Below, piece by piece: positions 1-5,479 of a stretch of DNA of 6,776 nt. The DNA is from Candidatus Omnitrophota bacterium (GTDB taxonomy: Bacteria; Omnitrophota; Gorgyraeia; 2-02-FULL-51-18; JAGOUK01). The stretch spans positions 1 to 6,776 of the forward strand of contig JADGBA010000069.1 in the NCBI GenBank assembly GCA_015231685.1, read 5' to 3'. A program made the position numbers and the translations under genes. Within the stretch, counting starts at the first letter, position 1; the number at the start of each line of letters is the position of its first letter. The notes beneath the pieces were generated by a model, which saw nothing but the letters and a program-made list of their open reading frames with translations, did not search any database and had not been told where the DNA came from.

Positions 1-3
1 GAT

Positions 4-39
4 ACGGGGTGCATCGGCACTTCGTTCCCGAATTTTTTT
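4..39 (+). terminator. Possible rho-independent terminator of an unseen upstream gene
   Basis: Bases 4-12 can pair with 17-25 around an ATCG loop. This gives a 9-bp stem containing two G-U wobbles. Seven T residues follow at 33-39, but a 7-nt spacer lies between stem and T-run, which is longer than in a classic intrinsic terminator. The position, just before the mreB promoter, fits the end of a preceding transcription unit. No upstream gene is visible to support it, so the call is tentative. Confidence 0.3.
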
Positions 40-67
40 GCGTTGGTCCGCAGGGCCGGTTGCCGGA

Positions 68-96
68 TTGACACCCGGTAGTTCCTATTTTATACT
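68..96 (+). promoter_or_regulatory. Sigma70-type promoter of the mreB operon
   Basis: A perfect -35 box TTGACA (68-73) is followed after exactly 17 nt by the -10 box TATACT (91-96), five of six matches to TATAAT. Transcription would begin near 103, giving a leader of about 48 nt to the GTG start of mreB at 151. There is no extended -10 TG. Such a strong match suggests high constitutive expression, as expected for cell-shape genes. A CCGG-TTG-CCGG inverted repeat (56-66) lies just upstream of the -35 box; its role is unknown. Confidence 0.8.
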
Positions 97-138
97 TTAA
101 CCTTCTCTAGACAAAAATTGCGCGATTCGAATACAAAA

Positions 139-146
139 AAGGCGGT
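139..146 (+). promoter_or_regulatory. Ribosome binding site of mreB, decides the GTG start
   Basis: AAGGCGGT matches the Shine-Dalgarno consensus AAGGAGGT at seven of eight positions and ends 4 nt before the GTG at 151. The competing ATG at 169 has only GGAG (153-156), 12 nt away. The competing TTG at 118 has no SD and would leave a leader of only about 15 nt behind the predicted transcription start. Confidence 0.6.
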
Positions 147-150
147 GGTT

Positions 151-1224
151 GTGGAGCGACTTCTTAGCATGATCCGGGGTGCCGTGAACCTGGTCATTGG
201 CATTTTTTCCAACGATATGGGAATCGACCTTGGAACCGCAATCACTCTCGTGACGGTGCGGGGGGAAGGCATTGTTATTTCGGAGCCTTCCGTGGTGGCC
301 ATTGAAAAGGGCACCAACAATGTTCTGGCTGTCGGCGATGAAGCCAAACGTATGCTGGGACGCACCCCGGGATCCATCGTTGCGATCCGCCCCATGAAGG
401 ATGGTGTCATCGCGGACTTCGAGATCACTGAGAATATGTTGCGGTATTTCATCACCAAGGCACACAAACGGAGGCATTTGGTGAGACCCAGGATCGTCAT
501 CGCCATTCCCTCCGGAATCACGGAAGTCGAAAAGCGTGCGGTTAAGGATTCCGCGATGCACGCCGGCGCCAGGGAAGTCTATCTGGTCGAGGAACCGGTT
601 GCTGCCGCGATCGGTGTGGGGCTGCCGATTCAGGACCCTGCCGCGAACATGATCATCGATATCGGCGGTGGTACCACCGAAATCGCTGTGATCTCTCTGG
701 CCGGAATCGTGTATTCCAAAAGCATTCGTATTGCCGGTGATGAGCTGGATGAAGCCATCGTTGCGCACATCAAAAAGACCTACAACCTGATGATCGGCGA
801 GCGAACCGCCGAAAACATCAAGATCAAAATCGGTTCCGCGTATCCGCTCGATGAGGAATTGACGATGGAAGTCCGGGGCCGTGACCTGGTGGCGGGCCTT
901 CCCAAAATGGTCAATGTGACCTCGGAAGAAATCCGGGAGGCGCTCTCCGAGCCTGTGCAGTCCATTGTTGAAGCGGTTCGGATGACCCTGGAGCGGACCC
1001 CGCCGGAACTTTCGGCGGACTTGATTGACCGCGGTATTGTGATGGCGGGCGGCGGTGCGATGCTGAAGGGTTTGGACCAGCTTCTGAGTGAAGAGACGGG
1101 GTTGCCGGTGCATATTGCAGACGACCCTCTGTCCGCGGTGGCCAAGGGAACCGGCCATGTGTTGTCCAACATCAAGTATTTGAAGCGAGTGACCGTCCCT
1201 TCGCACCGTTCGTTTGAACGTTAA
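151..1224 (+). CDS. mreB: Rod shape-determining actin homologue MreB
   Basis: MreB is a bacterial actin that forms membrane-bound filaments beneath the inner membrane and directs lateral peptidoglycan synthesis. Read from GTG 151 the protein is 357 residues, close to the usual length of about 345. Actin-fold motifs appear in order: phosphate-1 loop GIDLGTAITL (from residue 24), the PSG.TEVEKRAV segment, catalytic-region LVEEPVAAAIG (Glu147/Glu148), phosphate-2 loop IIDIGGGTTEIA (168-179), GDELDEAI, and adenosine motif MAGGGAMLKGLD (298-309). The first 20 or so residues before SND are hydrophobic with scattered basic residues, consistent with the amphipathic membrane-binding helix of diderm MreBs, but longer than in E. 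coli. Family members usually read GTANTL(V/I)Y; here Ile31 and Thr35 replace Asn and Tyr. It is first in the rod operon, 27 nt before mreC. An in-frame ATG at 169 is the main alternative start. The family call is certain; the start is moderately sure. Confidence 0.97.
   Translation: MERLLSMIRGAVNLVIGIFSNDMGIDLGTAITLVTVRGEGIVISEPSVVAIEKGTNNVLAVGDEAKRMLGRTPGSIVAIRPMKDGVIADFEITENMLRYFITKAHKRRHLVRPRIVIAIPSGITEVEKRAVKDSAMHAGAREVYLVEEPVAAAIGVGLPIQDPAANMIIDIGGGTTEIAVISLAGIVYSKSIRIAGDELDEAIVAHIKKTYNLMIGERTAENIKIKIGSAYPLDEELTMEVRGRDLVAGLPKMVNVTSEEIREALSEPVQSIVEAVRMTLERTPPELSADLIDRGIVMAGGGAMLKGLDQLLSEETGLPVHIADDPLSAVAKGTGHVLSNIKYLKRVTVPSHRSFER
1207..1220 (+). other. Small hairpin at the mreB 3' end
   Basis: CGTTC (1207-1211) pairs with GAACG (1216-1220) around a GTTT loop, just before the mreB stop. 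No T-run follows, so it is not an intrinsic terminator. It could act in mRNA stability or processing between mreB and mreC, but a 5-bp stem of this kind may arise by chance. Confidence 0.2.
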
Positions 1225-1251
1225 GCGCAGCCGCTTTCCTGAAAAAAATTG

Positions 1252-2046
1252 ATGATACCCGGTCGCCGCAAGGCCACTCAACCCGTCTTTTTTCTTCTCC
1301 TGATTCTGGCGATTCTCTTCCTGCCTTCTGCGCTGAAGGACCGGCTCAAGCATCTTTCGGCCGGAGCGCTCCGCCCGGTCCTGGTTCTCTCCCGTGGGGT
1401 GACCGGATCTCTCATGTCGGTCAGGAAGATCCCGCGTGCTCTCAAGGAGCAGAGGGACTTCTCTCGTTTGTCTGAGGCCAATCGGCAGCTGGTCGTGCGC
1501 TTGAAGGAGCTTGGGTCGGAAAATGAACGGCTCCGGAAACTTCTCGCCTTCCGGGATCAAATTTCGTGGCTTGGCAAGCCGGTGGTGGCCGCCCGTGTGA
1601 TTGGGCGGACGCCCGCGGGTTGGCGGCGGACACTGGTTCTGGATAAGGGCACGAAGGACGGCATCAAAAGCGGTATGCCGGTGATGTCTTCCGGAAGTCT
1701 TTTGGGAATGATCTCGGGATGCGGCGCGCGGACCTCGGAGGTCAGGCTTGTGACCCATCCGGAATTCCGCGTCGGCGCTCTGCTGGAGGAGTCGCGCCAA
1801 ACCGGCCTGGTGTATGGTTCGGCCGCCGGCGAATGCCGGATGAAATATCTCTCCGTGGATGCGGATGTGGAACCCGAAGAAAGCGTGCAGACCGCCGGAT
1901 TCTCTCCGGGGTTCCCCAAAGGGATTCCCATCGGAAAGATCGCGGAGATCTGGAAAGAGCCGGGCCGCGTGTACAAGGTGGCTCACGTCAAGCTTTTTGC
2001 GGATCTGGACCGGATCGAAGAGGTGCTGTGTGTTTCGATGGACTAA
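1252..2046 (+). CDS. mreC: Rod shape-determining protein MreC
   Basis: MreC is a bitopic inner-membrane protein whose periplasmic part binds and activates PBP2-RodA and links them to MreB. The 264-residue protein shows the family layout: a short basic N-terminus (GRRK), one membrane helix at about 11-24, a charged coiled coil at about 62-100 rich in Leu/Glu/Arg, then the beta-rich MreC domain. That domain contains the family signature VIGRTPAGW (117-125), LVLDKGTKDGIKSGMPV (128-144) and the C-terminal KGIPIGKI segment (223-230). It is slightly short for the family (E. coli about 367, B. subtilis about 290) and lacks a long C-terminal tail. A TTG codon directly precedes the chosen ATG and could also start the gene. 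Neither has a visible Shine-Dalgarno, only an A-rich stretch. The 3' end overlaps mreD by 17 nt. Confidence 0.94.
   Translation: MIPGRRKATQPVFFLLLILAILFLPSALKDRLKHLSAGALRPVLVLSRGVTGSLMSVRKIPRALKEQRDFSRLSEANRQLVVRLKELGSENERLRKLLAFRDQISWLGKPVVAARVIGRTPAGWRRTLVLDKGTKDGIKSGMPVMSSGSLLGMISGCGARTSEVRLVTHPEFRVGALLEESRQTGLVYGSAAGECRMKYLSVDADVEPEESVQTAGFSPGFPKGIPIGKIAEIWKEPGRVYKVAHVKLFADLDRIEEVLCVSMD
2018..2024 (+). promoter_or_regulatory. Ribosome binding site of mreD inside mreC, supports the GTG start
   Basis: AAGAGGT lies within the last codons of mreC and ends 5 nt before GTG 2030. It selects this GTG out of a reading frame that is open for about 170 nt further upstream. Translation of mreD is probably coupled to that of mreC. 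Confidence 0.6.
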
Positions 2047-2521
2047 GGCGCTCTTGCTGGTCGGGGTTTTCTTCACGCTCGAGGCGTCTCTGTTTTTCTG
2101 GATTCCGGATGTGCTCTGGATCCCCAATTTGAGTTTTTTGGTGGTGATATTTTCGGGGCTCAAATACGGGCCCGGGCCGGGGATCTTTGCGGGGTCTCTT
2201 CTGGGGGTCCTCTCCGACGGGATTTCTGCCGGAGGATTCGGTTTTTTTGTCGCTGCCTATTCGCTCGCCGGGGGCATTTGCGGATGGATCCGTGAATCGG
2301 TCTTTCTTGAATCCCCGATTTCACAGATCATTGTCCCGTTGGTTTTTCAGGCGGTCATCTACTTTGTTCTCGCGGCGCTCACGAGCTTCGAGGATGACGG
2401 TCCGAGGTGGTTTTTGTGGTTCGAGGCGGTCCGCCTGTCTCCGATATGGATCACAGCCCTGTTCGGCCCATGGTTTTTTCGATGGTATGAAGAAATTCTG
2501 GAAGGACGGCCGTCCCGTTGA
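2030..2521 (+). CDS. mreD: Rod shape-determining membrane protein MreD
   Basis: MreD is a small polytopic inner-membrane protein that joins MreC in the elongasome; its exact biochemical role is unsettled. The product is 163 residues from GTG 2030, matching E. coli MreD (about 162). Hydrophobic segments lie at roughly 6-25, 33-46, 50-64, 69-86, 100-119 and 138-151, giving five or six membrane helices. The GPGPGIFAGSLLGVLSDG segment (47-64) is the conserved Gly-rich helix with the family's G..xDxxSG-like Asp. Sequence identity within MreD is low, so the call rests on topology, length and position between mreC and PBP2. It overlaps mreC by 17 nt, and its TGA stop shares TTGA with the next gene's TTG start. 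Starting at the first possible codon further upstream would add an Arg/Pro-rich, non-membrane stretch unlike MreD, which is why GTG 2030 was chosen. Confidence 0.88.
   Translation: MFRWTKALLLVGVFFTLEASLFFWIPDVLWIPNLSFLVVIFSGLKYGPGPGIFAGSLLGVLSDGISAGGFGFFVAAYSLAGGICGWIRESVFLESPISQIIVPLVFQAVIYFVLAALTSFEDDGPRWFLWFEAVRLSPIWITALFGPWFFRWYEEILEGRPSR
2500..2506 (+). promoter_or_regulatory. Candidate ribosome binding site of mrdA
   Basis: GGAAGGA lies in the mreD 3' end, 11 nt before the TTG at 2518. The spacing is slightly long. The later in-frame ATG at 2530 has a worse spacing of 23 nt and no other SD, so TTG 2518 with the 4-nt stop/start overlap is preferred. Confidence 0.45.
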
Positions 2522-4248
2522 ATTTACGGATGATTCATCTGACGATGAGCCTCTGTTTTGTGGTGCTGGCGGCGCATCTTTTCAAGATGCAGGTTCTGGA
2601 TCACGCTCATTATCTTGCGCAAAGCGAATCCAACCGTATTCGGCCGGTGATCCTTGAAGCGCCCCGGGGTTTGATTTATGACCGACGGGGAGAAGAGCTG
2701 GTGACCAACCGCCTGAATTTTGATTGTTACATCATCCCTGCGGAAGCGGGGGAGTATTTGCGGGACGCCCTGGTGATGCTTTCCGGAATTTTGGGAACCC
2801 CCGAAGCGGAGCTTCGTCAGGTGTACGAGAAGCGCAAGGACCGCTCCGATCGCGCGGTGCTTCTGGCGGAGGACATCACCAAGGAGAGGGCCATTCGTAT
2901 CGAAGAAGAGGCGTCACGCATTTCGGGTGTCTTCGTCAAAACAAGACCGGTGCGTGATTATCTCCTGGGTCCGTCCGCCGCTCATGTGATCGGCTACATC
3001 GGCGCGATCGGTTCCGATGAATACCGGCAGATGAGGGATTACGGATACATCCTCCGCGACTGGGTGGGGCGCGACGGTGTGGAACGGTCGTACGACAGTT
3101 ATTTGCGCGGCCGGCACGGCGCGTCGCAATTCGAATCGGACAGCCGCGGCCGGCTTTTGAGGGTTTTGAGCATCCGGGAACGCGAGCAGGGACATGCGGT
3201 TACTTTGACTATTGACGCGCGGCTCCAGAAGGAACTCTACAAGCTTCTGGATGGACATCGCGGAGCGGCGGCGGTGATGGAGCTGGAGAATGGAGGTCTC
3301 CTGGCGCTGGCAAGCGCGCCGAGCTACGATCCGAATATTTTTGTCCGGCCCGCAGAAAACCGAAAGCGGATCCGCGAGGTGCTCTCGGACCGAAAGAGGC
3401 CGCTGAGCGATCGCGCGATCGGGGCTGAATACCCGCCGGGCTCCACCTTCAAAATCGTCACTTCCACAGCGGCGTTGGCATCGGGATCCATCAGCGGGGG
3501 CACACAGTTTTTTTGTACGGGAGTTTTTTATATCGGCAACTTCAAATTCCCGTGCTGGAAACACAGTGGTCACGGGATTCAGGACGTGCGCGACGCCCTG
3601 GCGCATTCCTGCAATGTCTTTTTTTATCAGGCGGGACTCAAATCGGGTGTGGAGCGTCTTTCCCGGATGGCGAGGAAATTCGGGCTGGGCGAGGCGACGG
3701 ATATAGACTTGCCGTACGAAAAGGACGGCCTTGTCCCGGATGCCGGATGGAAGAAACGGGTGATGCATGAGAAATGGTACACCGGAGAGACGGCGCACCT
3801 GGCCATCGGACAGGGGTTTTTGCTCGCAACCCCTCTGCAGATGCTTCGTGCCGCGGCGGTGGTGGCGACGGGCGGAAAGGTGCTGAGGCCCTATGTGGTC
3901 TCTCGTATTGACCGGGTTGAGATTTCTCCGAGAAAAAGCAGACATTTTTCAGTGGACGAAGGCACGCTGGCTCTGGTGCGTGAGGGGCTGGCCCGTGCGG
4001 TCGGCTCGGATTCGGGTACGGGACAGAACGCCCGCGTGGAAGGCCTCAAGATTTGCGGCAAGACCGGAACCGCGCAGGTCGCGCGTCAGGAGGATCACGC
4101 GTGGTTTGTCGGCTATGCGCCGGAGCGTGATCCGAAGGCCGCGGTCGTGGTCTTCCTGGAAAACGGGGGCCACGGGGGCGGTGACGGGGCGCGGATTGCG
4201 GGGGAGCTCTTCAGGAGCATGAAGGCAAAGGGGTACCTGGATGAATGA
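2518..4248 (+). CDS. mrdA: Penicillin-binding protein 2 (elongation-specific transpeptidase)
   Basis: This class B PBP cross-links nascent glycan strands during lateral-wall growth and works with RodA. The 576-residue protein has a membrane anchor at about 6-22. The dimerisation/pedestal domain follows, starting with PRGLIYDRRGEELVTN (49-64) and including VGRDGVERSYDSYLRG (183-198). The transpeptidase domain has all three active-site motifs: S309-T-F-K312 (nucleophile Ser309), S364-C-N366 and K515-T-G-T518. The WYTGET and IGQG segments (420-425, 430-433) are typical of MrdA. Cys333, Cys346, His352 and Cys365 occupy the positions of the E. coli PBP2 zinc ligands (Asp350, Asp365, His371, Cys384). 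The start is TTG 2518, overlapping the mreD stop; ATG 2530 is the alternative and would leave only eight residues fewer than half the anchor's lead-in. It is slightly shorter than E. coli PBP2 (633), with no sign of damage. Confidence 0.96.
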   Translation: MNLRMIHLTMSLCFVVLAAHLFKMQVLDHAHYLAQSESNRIRPVILEAPRGLIYDRRGEELVTNRLNFDCYIIPAEAGEYLRDALVMLSGILGTPEAELRQVYEKRKDRSDRAVLLAEDITKERAIRIEEEASRISGVFVKTRPVRDYLLGPSAAHVIGYIGAIGSDEYRQMRDYGYILRDWVGRDGVERSYDSYLRGRHGASQFESDSRGRLLRVLSIREREQGHAVTLTIDARLQKELYKLLDGHRGAAAVMELENGGLLALASAPSYDPNIFVRPAENRKRIREVLSDRKRPLSDRAIGAEYPPGSTFKIVTSTAALASGSISGGTQFFCTGVFYIGNFKFPCWKHSGHGIQDVRDALAHSCNVFFYQAGLKSGVERLSRMARKFGLGEATDIDLPYEKDGLVPDAGWKKRVMHEKWYTGETAHLAIGQGFLLATPLQMLRAAAVVATGGKVLRPYVVSRIDRVEISPRKSRHFSVDEGTLALVREGLARAVGSDSGTGQNARVEGLKICGKTGTAQVARQEDHAWFVGYAPERDPKAAVVVFLENGGHGGGDGARIAGELFRSMKAKGYLDE

Positions 4249-5332
4249 CGCCGAGAATCGTCCTGATTGGGCGCTGATCCTTGCGCCGATGGCTATATTT
4301 TTGATCGGACTGTTTTTTATTTACAGCGCGTCACGCCGGGAAGGACAGATGATGGACGAAAGCCTCGTTTTCCGGCAGGCGCTATGGATGATGTTCTCTG
4401 TTGCGGTGGTGTTCTTTTCCACGCGGTTTCATTACCGATGGCTTCTGGGAGCCGCATGGCCGATGTACGCCGTGGTGATGATTCTGCTGGTTGCGGTTTT
4501 TTTTACGCCCGCCCGGCTTGGAGCTCACCGATGGATCCGCATCGGATTCGCGAGTCTCCAGCCTTCAGAGATCGCCAAAATCGCGGTGATTGTGATTCTG
4601 GCGGCCGTCATGCGTGAGAAACAGTTCGGGGCGTACAGCCAGAAGCGATTTTTGATTCCTCTCGCGCTCATGGCCGCGCCGATGGTGCTGATTCTTAAGG
4701 AGCCGGATCTGGGCACATCCCTCCTTCTGGTTCCGGTTTTTATGACGATGGCGGTGGTGGCAGGGATGAAAAAGCGATGGATCGTAATTTTTGTTTTGGT
4801 GGCGGGATTATTGTCCCCGATTCTTTATAGCCATCTGAAGAATTATCAGAAACAGAGAATTCTGACGTTCGTCAACCCTGGCCGTGATCCTCTGGGCGCG
4901 GGGTACACCATTATTCAGTCCCGAATCGCGATAGGCTCCGGCGGACTCGTCGGCAAAGGTTTTTTGGAGGGTTCTCAAACGCAACTGCGGTTTTTGCCGG
5001 AGCGGCATACGGATTTCATCTTCAGCGTTATCGGGGAAGAAGGGGGATTTGCCGCTGCGGGCGCCGTGATTTTTCTTTATTGGCTCATTGTTCACCGGGG
5101 GTACCGCATTGCCCGGCGCTCCTCGAACCGTTTTGGTAAACTTCTGGCCACAGGATTCACGACGCTTCTTGCGACACAAACGATCGTGAATATCAGCATG
5201 ACGATGGGGCTCCTGCCGGTCGTGGGGATGCCTCTGTTCGGTGTCAGCTACGGAGGGTCATCCCTTCTGGTGGGGATGTTTTTGATCGGTCTCCTTGTTA
5301 ACATCGGTATGAGAAGAGATCCCTTCTTGTAA
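4241..5332 (+). CDS. rodA: SEDS peptidoglycan glycosyltransferase RodA
   Basis: RodA polymerises lipid II into glycan strands in the elongasome, paired with PBP2. The 363-residue product (E. coli 370) is highly hydrophobic, with about ten predicted membrane helices. Family motifs are present: LQPSEIAK (106-113), LKEPDLGTSL (152-161), GRDPLGAGY (214-222), GLVGKGF (235-241), FLPERHTDFIF (251-261) and GMPLFGVSYGGSS (329-341). Asp258 of HTDF corresponds to the essential catalytic Asp of SEDS enzymes (E. coli RodA Asp262, FtsW Asp297). RodA is preferred over FtsW because it sits directly after PBP2 and mreBCD. ATG 4241 overlaps the end of mrdA by 8 nt, and AAAGGGG (4227-4233) precedes it by 7 nt. 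It is the last gene of the rod operon; no convincing terminator follows. Confidence 0.96.
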   Translation: MNDAENRPDWALILAPMAIFLIGLFFIYSASRREGQMMDESLVFRQALWMMFSVAVVFFSTRFHYRWLLGAAWPMYAVVMILLVAVFFTPARLGAHRWIRIGFASLQPSEIAKIAVIVILAAVMREKQFGAYSQKRFLIPLALMAAPMVLILKEPDLGTSLLLVPVFMTMAVVAGMKKRWIVIFVLVAGLLSPILYSHLKNYQKQRILTFVNPGRDPLGAGYTIIQSRIAIGSGGLVGKGFLEGSQTQLRFLPERHTDFIFSVIGEEGGFAAAGAVIFLYWLIVHRGYRIARRSSNRFGKLLATGFTTLLATQTIVNISMTMGLLPVVGMPLFGVSYGGSSLLVGMFLIGLLVNIGMRRDPFL

Positions 5333-5409
5333 CGCCCCTGAGTAGAAAACCGGTTTATTTCAGCGTAAATCCGCGTGTGACCCGCCTTGCCTAAAAAAAG
5401 CTATCAATA

Positions 5410-5438
5410 TTGAATATCACTTACCGATTATATATACT
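5410..5438 (+). promoter_or_regulatory. Sigma70-type promoter of pilT
   Basis: The -35 box TTGAAT (5410-5415, four of six matches) is followed after exactly 17 nt by TATACT (5433-5438), the same -10 hexamer and spacing as at the mreB promoter. Transcription would start near 5445, giving a leader of about 35 nt. The strong local AT bias supports a promoter. No sigma54 GG-N10-GC signature is seen, unlike pilA promoters in many Proteobacteria. Confidence 0.68.
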
Positions 5439-5464
5439 TCATAACAAGAGTAATTAATATCACT
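5413..5464 (+). repeat. Direct repeat pair AATATCACT flanking the pilT transcription start
   Basis: Identical 9-mers lie at 5413-5421 and 5456-5464, and the match is 10 of 11 when extended by two bases. The spacing of 43 bp is about four helical turns. The first copy overlaps the -35 box; the second lies just downstream of the predicted transcription start, before the Shine-Dalgarno. They could be operator half-sites for a regulator of the pilus motor genes, but in AT-rich DNA a chance repeat cannot be excluded. Confidence 0.35.
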
Positions 5465-5479
5465 AAACGGAGACAGCTC

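Larger units (their letters stand above)
5333..5479 (+). other. AT-rich intergenic region between rodA and pilT
   Basis: This 147-nt gap is the only sizeable non-coding stretch inside the window. Its first 60 nt contain only weak imperfect hairpins with no T-run, so the rod operon may read through or end in a Rho-dependent way. From about 5391 on it becomes strongly AT-rich and holds the pilT promoter, a 10-bp palindrome TCAATATTGA (5404-5413) and two copies of AATATCACT. No riboswitch or RNA gene is recognisable. Confidence 0.7.

Noticed and set aside
1..100. Short open frames entering from the left edge (ending at 71, 81 and 100), possibly the C-terminus of an upstream gene
   Set aside because: All three forward frames are open for only 22-32 codons and none gives a recognisable protein end. 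Two run into or past the promoter boxes. No choice can be supported.
118..150. TTG at 118 as the mreB start
   Set aside because: It would add a polar stretch not seen in MreB, has no Shine-Dalgarno and lies only about 15 nt after the predicted transcription start; GTG 151 has a 7-of-8 SD match.
97..2163. A very long open frame (688 codons) on the minus strand opposite mreB, mreC and part of mreD
   Set aside because: It lies entirely antisense to genes with clear conserved motifs. Its translation is rich in His, Arg, Gln and Gly with no domain pattern. The openness follows from the G/C third-position bias of the sense genes.
2914..3945. A 343-codon minus-strand open frame opposite mrdA
   Set aside because: It is antisense to the intact transpeptidase domain, with Arg/His-rich low-information translation and no family motif; it is a shadow of mrdA.
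5338..5363. Imperfect hairpin after rodA as a terminator
   Set aside because: The stem is CTGAG/TTCAG with an internal loop and only three further A-T pairs, and no T-run follows. It does not meet the pattern of an intrinsic terminator.
5333..5479. A riboswitch (for example c-di-GMP) in the rodA-pilT gap, suggested by the pilus context
   Set aside because: The predicted leader after the promoter is only about 35 nt and AT-rich, too short for a known c-di-GMP riboswitch, and no conserved core is visible.
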